From the NCBI RefSeq assembly GCF_964340395.1, contig NC_135566.1, positions 18,976,501-19,040,500 of the forward strand: DNA of 64,000 nucleotides, in the 5' to 3' direction. Below the pieces are notes generated by a model, which was not told where the DNA came from, made no database searches, and saw nothing but the letters and a program-made list of their open reading frames with translations. The translations under genes and the position numbers were made by a program. Shown here piece by piece: positions 1-30,780 of the stretch. This stretch comes from Glandiceps talaboti. Taxonomy: Eukaryota; Hemichordata; Enteropneusta; Spengelidae. How positions within the stretch are numbered: the first letter of the stretch is position 1; every line of letters begins with the position of its first letter.

Positions 1-183
1 TCTAGGCCAAATGAAATCCTATGCAACAAAATTTCAAATTCTATGTAATAAACCTTTAGTTGTGATTAAGGTAAAGTATTAAGATGATTGGTTCAATGAC
101 ACATTTTCATTCAACTTTGTCTTTGAAGTACTAGTTTCTTTTCCTTATTTTAACTTGATGGGTAGTTTGGAGGGTAAACTTAC

Positions 184-2860
184 ATTTCTAGCAACGGTAT
201 ACTGAGTAACCATCCAGCTTCAAAATCTGGGAAGGCAAAGATAGTCGGATTGTTGTGGAATTTATAATGATGGATGATAGTTGCTTCTTTGTCTCTCAGC
301 TCCTTACCTAAGAACCACCTCTACATAAACAGAACAAAATAAAAGACAGAAAATTAGAAATTCCAAATATTAATATTAAAATTAGGACCAAAACATAGAT
401 GATCATACATGGTTGATAATACTCTTGTAGAAAATTACTATAAGAGATATACGTACATCACAATACAGGTTATACCATTTGATGTGCTGAATGTTATAGC
501 GCCATCAACCTAATATAATTTATATTCTTTTGTTTGTGTGTTGTTTTTGGTGCCTCACATATTTGTTGTAAATTTACGATTTTGTATTGTTTGCTAAGTG
601 GACATCAACTGCCGAGTTAAACATGATGTGTTATCACGTGTTCAACTTACCTCACTAGGATCATATCGCTTTAAGACTTGTAGCAAACCTGGAATTTTAA
701 CTCTAGTTTCATCTTCACAGAAGAACACCCACTTGTACTCAGATCTTACATAAGCATCTTGTAGCCTAGGTGTAGGTATAGAAATTCAAAATATATATTA
801 TAGCACTAGCAGGTTATTTTATAAATGAATGTGAAAATGGACAATACAAGAAATGAGTGAACTTATAGTTCAATCTCCAACACTTTCACAGCCTGCTATT
901 TTTTTGCTGAATTGTCAGTATTTGTTAACTTAGATCATACAGTTGTAGCTGTTAAGTTCAGGAAAATTCAGAATTTCCCCAAATATCATAATGGTTGTTG
1001 TGGCAGGGTTGGTTTTGCCAGCTCTTTCACAATGTAATGAGAAGGTCCACGGTAGAAACTGCCATACTGATTGGACTGATGTGAGTTTGTTCTTAATATG
1101 AGATGCACAGATTTCTAGAGCTGAAAGTCATCACACACTTATTTTTTTTGTACTCAGTTACTATAAATAAATCACTTTCTATGGTTATGATGCAAACGCA
1201 GTCAAAGTTTTTTAGCATTGAGCATTCGATCTGTCTTGGTTGACGATCCTCATCATGATATGTATAGCCGCACCCCCAAAAGTCGTTATCAAAAACCAGC
1301 ATGTTAGATTTAAATAACCATATATAAATAACATGTAAATTATCACATGTCCACTACATGTGCATGGTGTGTTGCCTACACTTAGCAGGGTCAAGGTTCA
1401 CAGGTCATTATTCCAACATGGATGGCAATGACTTCTGCCGTCTGTGCTCCGTGTCGATAAGGACACAGGGTCGGCTTTCTATCTAGTGTTCATAACATTG
1501 GCCAGGAACCTCTCAGGGAAGACTTAAGGAGAATTTTTGGTGACCAGTTACATGATGACCGAGAGAAATCAAAATGTACATTTGCATAATTTGCTCATGA
1601 ATAGTCTGCTGAGTTGTCATGGTTGAAGGGACTGCTCGCTGTGATTGACCAGGCTATTGGGCAAAAATTTTCAATTTGTTATTATCAGTTTTGACAATGC
1701 AATCAAGACAAGCAGAGAAGACGAGGGCTAGGGAGGTACGACCAGCTAACGATGTATGTGGACAGTGCAGTAAACAGGCTTGAGTTTCTTTGTACTGATA
1801 CAATTTTGATATACACATGACAATGAAGTACGTTACCTTGGTAATAGCGGTAGTAGTACCCACTGACCCATTTCAGGATATTCATCACTCAGAATGACAA
1901 CTAGTGGTTTGTCTAGTCCTAGTAGTCGACATTGTTGTTCAATATCTGCTTTCACTAATTTGGCCCTTTCAGCATGAAAAGGGTGTTTCTGACTGCGAAT
2001 GATAAATACTACTTCTTTCACACTAACAGAATGTTCTTCCTGGGGGTAACAATGAACAAATTCATATTATTATTAGATTATATATACACCATACTACTTG
2101 CACTGGTACTAGTGCATGGGTAGTATTTGCACTGCAGTGCAATAAATACTGTAAGCATTACTGCATACGTGATGAAAATGATATGCAAATGAGGACGACA
2201 GTTCCTTGCACACAAAATCATGTGAACGACAGTATGAGTTTTACATACACTTGACATTTTGGATAAACATATGTAATGATAACAGAAGCCCCTGCCATGT
2301 GAGTGTGAGTATGGGTACTCAGATGTGTTTGTATTCATGATTGCAGTGTTTTCTGCTGCACTTTCACTCACTACGCTCATGAAAGAAGTAATGTACGACC
2401 TCAGAGAACACTGCAGGCATTTTTGTGCAAATACCTGGCATATGTCAAACTTGCACTCATGCATCAAGGGATTCTGTTGTATGTTTTTCCAGTTGTTCAT
2501 ATTCATATAGTATTCAGAATGAAGCATTTCAAACTTCAAAGCATGTACATGTACACCGTCACCCCTACACCTCTAACTCATAATACACTATTTGTGTCAT
2601 CAGCACAGTGTCTTGTAGTTAAAGGGGGTTCGGGGTTCGGGGTAATTGTTGTTGCATACTCAGAGATTCTTGTATACTATAAACCTGGAAATAGTTGCTA
2701 AAGACTTATTTTCACCTATTTTGTTGGAAAACAAAAATGAAAAAATAAGTAATGAATAAAATGCCTTCTAAGTTCTTGTACATGAAAAAAACAATTAGTC
2801 TAACTGAAGACAACATTTTATAGTAGTGAAATCATCTACGTTTCACTTTCAGTATTCTAC

Positions 2861-2903
<43 letters not shown>

Positions 2904-5900
2904 TTCATTCACATATCATCCTACAGGCATTGCCCAATAACAGGAAGTTTCAATGTTAGTGCAGGAGGAAACTAGAGTACCCAGGGGAAACCTGCGTTGT
3001 TCGGTGCAGTCTAACTGAACAACACTCTTCTTTACTTACAGCCTAGTAAATTGGTAAATTTAATCAAACCTAGAGTGGGTTCAAATGCTGACCACAGTGG
3101 TAAGACTAAGAGGCAAGTGGTTTAACCACTCAGTCACTGACAATCCAACCACTTACTGATACTGTACTATCACTTGCTATGGGCAGAACTAAAAACCTTG
3201 TACTCATGTATAACATCCTAAAAAATTTGATGAAAAAATTCTATATCATATATTATGCCAACTATGCTAATAATGACAGAGGATAATTTTTGATGCCATC
3301 AAAGATATTAAATGTTATTCATTGTGTAATTTTACTTCCTCATTCACAACAAGTTGACCAATCACATCTAAATCCTTAACTAATGTCAAAATCAAAAGTT
3401 GATTGTCTAAGTCAACTCTAAATAGAGATATCTGCAGATATTGTGAAGAGATTTGTACATTTTTTTTTCATGCCATACACCTTGGCTTTGAAATCTAAGT
3501 ATATGGACTGGGAAAATAAATATTCACAATATTAGTATACAGTATGAGTGTTCTCCCCAGGATTGAAGCCAAGCATGGCAGATAATTTGCATACTGATTT
3601 ACATATAATTAGCATAATGATTTACATGTGCTTTGCATATCTCCAACATTCATGCCCTCACTTGTTTACAATACTTATTGTCATTGTCAGCAAGCTCAAG
3701 CATGGCAGGCCGAGTTCCAAGCATGGTGGTACTGCCATGTTTTCTCTATGCTAGGGAGATACAAGTTTTAAAAAAGACTTCTGCATTGGGATATTAAACT
3801 TATAATTGACATAGTAAATTTTAACTAGACAGGTTTGACAGTTAACAGTTACAAAGTTGTATGATGAAAGGTAATTATTACAACTGCCGACATCAGACTG
3901 TTGATGAACGGAACCTGTTACAACTGAGGAAAGCAAACAAATGAATTAGATAAATAACACTTGGCGCAGCATATTGGAACAACAGAGACCTGTGATTGTA
4001 TTACATTTCATGGTTTGATAAGAACAGTTTTATGGCCTCTTTGCATGTACATGAAATGGTAGGGGAACTGGAAATTTGTTTCTGAATGTGAACTATTCTG
4101 TAAAGAGGTCATAAAGCTGTTCTTTAAGATGTATCAAATGATGAAATGTAATATATAAGTCACTACTTCCAACATGCTGTACCAAGTGTTATTTATCCAC
4201 TTCAGTTCTTTACTTTCCTTGTTTGTAACAGTTCTGTTTGTCAACAGTCTGATGTCAGGAGTTGTACTTTCATTCACCACTCACACTGAATAATACAATT
4301 GAATATGACCCTTTTTTTCATTTACTATGATGTGTCATATTACCATTTGAGATTAATTAATGCATGACTAATTTATAACAAAAGAAAGTAATTAAATGAC
4401 TTACAATTTGGAAACAGATGGTTACAACAGCTTGAAACAGGCGGGGGGGGGGGGGGGGGGGGGGGAATGACCTTACTATGACAATTATGTATGTTGATAA
4501 TATACAATGGGCTTTTGTACCATATTGTTCTCATATATATTAAAATATTTCTATTTTCAATTGTTCACAGTAAACCTGTATTAGACTCTAAAGCCAGATT
4601 GTCACTTTATTCAAAATATAACAATTGTGACATAAAATTAAATTTCATCCCGTAACAAGGATTTTCTGTCATAAAGCCTGAGATATGCTGTAAATATCTA
4701 CATGAATGTAAACGTTTTGAATATCACACTTGAAAGTTGAATATAACACGACATATGTGAAATTGTCTGTTGTGATAATGTATATGGTGAAATAATCGCT
4801 AGGTTTGATAACATTTTAGTCACCTGTAAATTGTACAGGCCATTTGAAAATACACAACTAACATTGGAGGTGGTCAATTCCTACTAAAGTCTTGGGCTCA
4901 CCAAAGGACTTTGATGACAATAAAATTGTCTTTTGGCATTATGCATAGCATTGAGGGTATAATCACAGGGGACAGCGAGCATGTAACTGATTGATCGATC
5001 GGTTGATTTATTGATTGATTGATTTATTATTTGGTTGAATGATTGATCGATTGAATGATCAATTTTTGTGGTGCAATATAACTTATTTTGTGTGTGATAT
5101 TGATCAATTCACTCATTGAGTTTAAAACTACTTCTTTTTCTTTCCCTGGTTACTTTGCTCTAAGCTATATATATCTCTCAGACCACTAGCAGTCTGAGGC
5201 TGTATGTAATTCTCTCTTTTCTTTTTATTGACTAAATAAAGACGCCTTGTTCATTCTTCTCATCTTATCTAAATTAAAACATTCCTAATCTTATAATTGG
5301 CGAGAGATCACTTACATTAACAGTTTGCTTTATCTCTCATCTGCTTGGAGATTATCACACTGGACAAACATTCGATCATGCATAAACTAGTAAGAACTCT
5401 ATTCATGATCGAATATTTGTCCAGTGTGATAATCTCCCAATAGGTAAAATACAGGAATAGAATAACAGATACATTGTAATACTTAATATGCAACAAAATA
5501 TTACCCGACCCCTCCACGACCCCTCCCATATTAAATTTAGTGTATGTCCCTTAGTCTCTATAGTAATATGCACAGGGGCGTGTATTATTGCTTAGATTTC
5601 CGTTTTCTTAGGAAAATATCATACGAATCTTGCTGCTACAAATGTATCGATCTATAGTACTACTCTCTTTCCCTATACAGGTAGGAATATATATTCAAAA
5701 GGTTGTTATATTTAGTCTGTAGACCTGGAAAACAACAATCTATGAAATATTAAACGCCCCTGTGGTAATACGTACATCCATGGTCCCTTTAAATTGTAAA
5801 TGGTGCGAGTGTTGAAAGTTCCACGATCACTTTGAAAAGTCAATGTGGGCTGAAAATTACAATATCAGTGGAAGCCAAAGACAGGCACAATAATCACCAT

Positions 5901-6186
5901 GATAGTGTTATGGTACACGGTAACACGCCGAGTTAATTACTAATACTGGGGACTGCTCCACGTTGAATATCACATTATCAGAACACAGAGAAAGCGATTG
6001 CATAATCACAACGTACCTGTTCTCTTTCTGAAGCCACAGCGAAGTATGCTGAAAGTCAACAAAAATACAATTGTGAGATAAAGAGTCACTGAATCAATTT
6101 CAATCGTAATACACTAGAGAAATTTTGTGTAATACCTCACCTGTCAGCATGAAAAACAGCAGAATACTATTTAGATTCACCGCCAT
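184..6186 (-). CDS. B3GLCT: B3GLCT-like beta-1,3-glucosyltransferase, 5' exons (partial)
   Basis: Exons on the minus strand, in coding order: 6186-6141, 6048-6017, 2039-1837, 765-651, 320-184; the gene continues beyond the left edge. Phases join cleanly (1, 0, 2, 0, then 2 at the last donor) with GT/AG borders. The protein opens with a hydrophobic signal peptide or anchor ([15 protein letters not shown]). It then shows stretches typical of vertebrate B3[68 protein letters not shown] and [14 protein letters not shown]. This is the N-terminal glycosyltransferase-like half; the C-terminal catalytic half with its DDD-type motif lies outside. The family acts in the ER lumen, adding glucose to O-fucose on folded thrombospondin type-1 repeats. 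Intron 2 (2040-6016) holds a SINE and foldback repeats. Homology is confident; the join of exon 2 to exon 3 rests on phase alone. Confidence 0.88.
2100..2380. repeat. Dispersed repeat, copy 1 (partner at 23.1 kb)
   Basis: Shares a series of segments in the same order with 23110-23370: GTATTTGCACTGCAGTGCAA-like, ATGCAAATGAGGACG, GGATAAACAT and TTTTCTGCTGCA. No coding capacity or clear termini are seen. It is a medium-copy element of unknown class. Confidence 0.5.
2863..3147 (-). mobile_element. tRNA-derived SINE with (AATA)n tail
   Basis: Read on the minus strand from 3147, it starts with a tRNA-like head: box A-like TGACTGAGTGG and box B-like GCATTTGAACCC. A body follows (GGTTTGATTAAATTTACC, then CCTGGGTACTC) and it ends in a tetranucleotide tail, seen as (TTTA)n at about 2863-2905. 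The same landmarks occur on the plus strand near 59.9-60.7 kb, supporting a dispersed family. It sits in intron 2 of the glucosyltransferase gene. Confidence 0.7.
3879..4265. mobile_element. Foldback element with ~165-bp inverted arms
   Basis: The left arm (from ACAACTGCCGACATCAGACTG) and the right arm (ending CAGTCTGATGTCAGGAGTTGT) are imperfect reverse complements over roughly 165 bp each. Shared internal landmarks are AAATAACACTTGG with CCAAGTGTTATTT, and GGCCTCTTT with AAAGAGGTC. The loop is short and there is no ORF. This fits a non-autonomous foldback or MITE-type DNA transposon. Confidence 0.75.
4442..4465. repeat. Poly-G tract
   Basis: About 24 consecutive G (preceded by GC), in intron 2 of the minus-strand gene. 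Length may be unreliable in the assembly. Confidence 0.8.
5347..5437. repeat. 34-bp inverted repeat hairpin
   Basis: GGAGATTATCACACTGGACA at 5347 pairs with its reverse complement ending at 5437. The arms are 34 bp with one mismatch around a 23-bp loop. It lies in intron 2 of the glucosyltransferase gene. Confidence 0.75.
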
Positions 6187-6355
6187 GTTGGCAAGTTTAC
6201 CAATACCTAATACCTATGAAACAAAGTATTTGATTCGTGCACTGTATAAAAGTTCTAGTAAGAGTCCAATCAGATTTGAGGTTATGTCTACCCTTGCAGG
6301 AGAACTCGTAAGTAGATTTGCGCATGTGCAACATTCCCAGTGACAAAAATACGAA
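6187..6355. promoter_or_regulatory. Shared bidirectional promoter region
   Basis: These 169 bp separate the start codons of the glucosyltransferase (minus) and TBC (plus) genes, so both 5' UTRs and the core promoters must overlap or extend into early exons. No TATA box is obvious at a useful distance. A palindromic GCGCATGTGC at about 6320-6329 resembles the NRF1 site, and ATTCCCAG follows at 6333-6340. The arrangement is seen; promoter function is inferred. Confidence 0.6.
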
Positions 6356-26074
<19,719 letters not shown>

Positions 26075-27300
26075 ACTCCACAACTTTACCATCTAACTGT
26101 TAGATTTTGTACCATAATATGATAGGTCACCACTATCTGTAACCATAGATCAATGACATGAATAGTTCCTACAGTCATAGTGTGATGACATCACATGTTT
26201 ACAATGCAATGACATCACCAGTTTATGTAGTCTTAATTCCGAGTGACATCACCAGTTTATGTAGTCTCAATTCAGTGACATCAGCAGTTTGTGTAGTCTC
26301 ATCAATTCAGTGACATCAGCAGTTTGTGTAGTCTCATCAATTCAGTGACATCACCAGTTTTTGTAGTCTGAATTCAGTGACATCACCAGTTTGTGCATCA
26401 GTGATCAGGAAGTTGAAAAAAAGACTAAAATAACATTCAAAGATGAAATAATTGTAAAAGGTCTGTGAATATTTGTAATACACCAAAGGAAAGTGTTGTC
26501 TTGGGAAGTTTGTTGAAAATTAAACATCAAAATGCAAGCTAGAACAATGAGAAAGTTACAAGAACGAGTGTTCATGGTGAATGAAAAGGTTCTGTAGTTA
26601 GTGCTCTAATATATACTGCTGGTTTCATGTTAGTGTTTACTGGCTCTGTTTGATACCAGAAACCAATAAAAAACTGAACATGCTACAATTTAAGACAGCA
26701 AGATTGAATGAATAACGTTTCTTGCTACATTTTGTCTAAATGAAATGAACTAACATGTCTCCAAGCAGACATTAAATGCAGATATCAAAACACTGGTGGC
26801 CATGTGTGTGCATCTAGTTGCAGTATGTTAAATTGTTTATTTCATTTAGACAAAATGTAGCAAGAAAGTGTGATCTTGCTACATTAAAGTGTAGCATATG
26901 CAGTTTCTTATTGGTGTCTGTGAGAGAGCCAGTGAACACTAACATGAAATGGGCAGTAATTTACTCATATTTTCCTCTTCAAGAATCTCTTTCATTTTGT
27001 TGAACACAAGGGGAATGTTTTCAACTTGTACAAAAGAACAAATATTTGTATATTCTCCACAATTTCTTTTATATACTCTGTATATAATAAATATATATAC
27101 TGGAATATATTAATGAAATGTACATTTTATAAATAGATAAAGTGAAATGTACATTGTATAAATAGACAAAGTGAAATGTCTTGTATAGTACAGATTGTAA
27201 CTGTTTTCTATTGATTTCTAACATTTCCGTGCTATTCTGTGTATGCATCTATCTGTATATTCATATAAAAGGTAATTTTTTAATAAACTCATGACAATTG
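26075..27300 (+). other. Probable 3' UTR of the TBC gene
   Basis: Non-coding DNA downstream of the TAG at 26072-26074. It holds a short tandem array with the motif TGACATCACCAGTTT (26165-26400), a foldback element (26615-26957), and AATAAA hexamers, the last at 27282-27287 shortly before the composition changes. The UTR length is inferred from that hexamer. Confidence 0.45.
26615..26957. mobile_element. Foldback element family F, copy 2
   Basis: Same family as 14877-15209: ends CTGGTTTCATGTTAGTGTTT and (inverted) CATTTCATGTTAGTGTTCAC, with paired TTTTGTCTAAATGAAATGAA inner segments. It lies in the 3' UTR of the TBC gene. Confidence 0.75.
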
Positions 27301-27966
27301 TAGATGAAGTTTCAGTATATTGTTTTGATTGCTAGTGTTGGTGTTATGATGAGAGTGGCTTTAGGTAATTCCATGTTTAGCATTGTAATGTCGTATATTG
27401 ATGATGGGTCGGTCGGTAAGTTAATGGTTTTTTTTTAAAGGGCCACAAGCTGAGTTTATATATTTTTGGTATGTATTTTTTTTTACTGCATATTGAAGGT
27501 ACTCATAGTGTTCTACTATCTAATGTATATGTAACCATCACTTGCAATTTACTGAACTGAAAACCTGGTATAAGGATATAACTTATACACGATCCGATGA
27601 CGAAATTGATTATTCATGGAAAAATGTTAATTCATTTTCTCACATTTTAAGCATGAAATTATTTCAGGATTACCAAATAAATGTTACATGTGTATACAAC
27701 GTGTAGTTATAACAGTAGTAGTAGCATTATAATAAATTATAATAAATTATAACAAATCAAATTGTGACACGTCATGTCAAAGAAGCTACCATGTATTAGC
27801 ATGTATTAATGTCTTTTCTTTCCAGTCAGTGAATGATCTATCCGTGGTGGTATGAGGGAGATCTCCCATTATGGCATTATACCGCCATGATCTATCATAC
27901 ATATTGTGTTTTGAATCTATCATAAATGAACAAATTGATTCAAGGCACGTCGAACACACAACTTTT

Positions 27967-30283
27967 TAGCTCCGCTGTCAGCGAAAGCTGAAAGCGTAGC
28001 TTTAGGTATAGGTGGGTATTGAGGTATAGAGAGTAGAGTGAATCATAGGTGTCCGTCAAACTTTTATATTTTTACTATCTACTCCGGAAGTGACAGTCGG
28101 AATTCTTCGATATTTGGTGTGCAGGTTCCCTGGGGGGAGGCTATTCAGATTTGTTCATGCCAAGTTGATCTGTGCCATTTTCAATTTTTTATGATTTTTT
28201 TTCATAAAATGTCATTTTCATCAACTCCTTGAAAACCTCTTATTAGATTGCTTTGATATCTGGCGTGTTGATGCGCAGGGGGTAGCTTACTCAGATTTGT
28301 TAATTTCAAGTCAGCACATCCTCATTTTTATTTTTTATGATTTTTTTTTTGTAATTTGAAAAAAAAATGAATATGTTAATGAGCATAATGACCGACGCCA
28401 TATTGGAAATCAGTCGACGAGACTTTAAGTAAACTGCCACTTTTCAAAAGACACTATTGACGTCAAACAAGCAATGTAATATGTGCTATAGTCATAATTC
28501 TACGCATTGGGCGCCCAAATGACAAGCGTTTGTTCGAAACAGGGTTGTAAACTTCAAATCCAGTTCTGCACCCTTCTACATAATCAGCCAGTCCGCAACA
28601 TCCTCATTTGCATACTCTATCCTGATTCGACCAGAAGCTGAAGGTGACCTCATTTGACCGAGCGATTTTCCACAGCAAGTATCTTGAGTATCAACACAGG
28701 ACGTTCTTGGTACTCACTAAAATCACACTTCAGACCCACTATAAAAGTGTGATGTTTTCAGATAACATGTAACTTGTGGTTAATTCTATATTGTCGTGCA
28801 ATTTTGAATGACAGTGAACCAGAATTCAGACAACTTGCGTAATAGTAAGGAAGGGCATGCGGTTGAAGTTATGGCCGAACTGTTCACATGTAAAGTTAAA
28901 CGACATGAACGTGTCTTGCCTTTCCAAAATGCAAATATTTGGCAAGTAAAAATAATTAAAATAAATACAACTTTAATTTGGCTTCAGACTTTGCATTATG
29001 TTTTGCGTATCTTTCCCCGTTTTACATGTAAATCCGAAAAGGTTCTCTCTCATCATGTCATCAGTGTCAGTGATCATACCGCGCGGGGCTGCTTTGAGTA
29101 CGAGCGAAGTGAGGCATGTTGAGGTATTTTGTTGAGAATTATAAATATTGCGAAATGTCAAGTACAAGGTTTAAATACAATGGAATGATGAAAAAAATGG
29201 CAGAGTCTGCTGACAGGCGCCGGTCACAAGAAACACTGTGAATTAAAATATCAGACGATGTATGTATTAATCGCCGACAATCCACCCGTATGCACGAGGG
29301 ACTAACCCGGAAGCAAGACGTTTACAGCCATACGTTACAGTGGTAACATCGTCCGAGAAATCGCTGCGTTCAGAGTGTCATTATTCACAGAATTGTTGTT
29401 TTCGAGTGAAAACCCGTCTTGAATTGTATAACTCTAACAAATGAAGACATGTCAAGTTATATTTTGAAAGTTGTATCGCTAGTTTGAGACGATTTTCTCA
29501 CGTACTATAGTACTATCGAGGCTTACTTGGAAGTAGTAGGACCTTACTCCAGTTCATCGGGAAGTTTAGCCAGTCCGATAATTCTTTCTGGTTTAGTTTA
29601 CAACACTTTTGATCACGCAGATTTTGTTGTTGTGATGAAAAGAAATTAAAAAAAAAGATCATTTCAACCATTTCGTTGTGTTTTCTTTGTGAGAGGTAAC
29701 CGAACATGAACGAGTGTTACCACTGTAACGTATGGCTGAGAATGACTCTCTTCCGGGTACTTGAGATTGTCGCCGTACGGAAACTAAGATGGCGATTAAT
29801 ACATTTCTTCCCTATATATATCTACCACAACTAGTACAAGTTGAATGTTGTTGACTTTGTAAATTTGTTAGAAAATTGAAATTCAAATTGCCTCAAAATT
29901 ATTTTAGATCCCTAGTTTATTTCATTCATCATTAAAATTTTCCAGGGTTACAGCTGTAAGACACTGGAATTATTTATAGCCAACCTCAAAATCCTCTTTT
30001 TTTCTTTTTCTTGTGTGCATTTCCCAGTCATTTTTTTCTGAGATTTTGTGCAATTTTTCATAACAGTAGATTTTTGTCATAAAATGGTGACTATGGTATA
30101 AAAGTACAATACATTACCAACTTCTGTGTAAAATGTGTTTTATAGTGAGACATCATATGAAACCACTAACCACTTTATTGCATCGCTAAAACAAAACTGC
30201 ATAGTGAAGAGCTGAAGACCTGAACCACTTCTACATGTCACCAAAATAAAAAATTAAATTAAAAAAAAAACCAGCGGAGCTAT
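27967..30283. mobile_element. Possible element with TAGCTCCGCTG inverted ends
   Basis: TAGCTCCGCTG near 27968 and CAGCGGAGCTA near 30273 are exact inverses about 2.3 kb apart. Near the left end, two ~170-bp stretches share GATTTGTT and ATTTTTTATGATTTTTTTT. There is no convincing ORF. It contains the nested inverted repeat at 29257-29806. The class is unknown and the ends are a guess from the inverted motif. Confidence 0.35.
29257..29806. mobile_element. Inverted-repeat element, ~550 bp
   Basis: TGTATTAATCGCC at the left and GGCGATTAATACA at the right. Paired internal segments include GCCATACGTTACAGTGGTAA with its inverse TTACCACTGTAACGTATGGC, and CGACAATC/GATTGTCG. Arms ~105 bp, spacer ~330 bp. 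No transposase. Confidence 0.65.
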
Positions 30284-30629
30284 TCTGACCGATAGGTCGC
30301 TTGTTTCTCTATAAAGCATAGCAAGTATACACTTACATATATGTCAAAATATTTCGGTATTTGTTTCTCCTTACATGATTAACCCTATGAGGGTCAGACT
30401 TCGTCTGAAAGTCAGGGGAGAGCCACAAGATTGAGTTTAATGCTAGTTATATATTACATGCATTCCACAGAAAGAATAACCCCACCTTCGAAAATGCAAA
30501 TGTGTTTGTTTATGCATATAAATTAATAAACATTAATTATTCATATCATGATGAGACTCATCTGTATTTTGAAGTCACACATGATGTTCAGCAATCGCAT
30601 TGATGTCAAAAACTATATGTGTATACATA

Positions 30630-30635
<6 letters not shown>

Positions 30636-30666
<31 letters not shown>

Positions 30667-30670
30667 GTTT
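30636..30670. repeat. (AT)n and (GTT)n microsatellites
   Basis: Short AT run followed by GTT repeats just beyond the 3' end of decarboxylase copy A. A different AT run sits at the matching place beyond copy B (54715-54802). Confidence 0.7.
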
Positions 30671-30780
30671 ATTTATACTTAAGAGTAAATATTGCACAAC
30701 ATGCACAACATATCAAAGTACTACACCCTGACAGAAATCATTCTAATAGACAAATCAAGGTGAACACGTCACAAACCATG

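Noticed and set aside
2078-2539. A 153-aa minus-strand ORF
   Set aside because: Overlaps a dispersed repeat, shows no family pattern and lies in an intron.
5776-5849. An extra glucosyltransferase exon (minus strand, good AG and GT borders)
   Set aside because: Ends in phase 2, which would put a stop in the next exon; skipping it gives a clean join and the family-like protein. It could be a rare cassette but is not supported.
28808-29122. A 104-aa plus-strand ORF
   Set aside because: Inside a probable non-autonomous element; no homology pattern or splice support.
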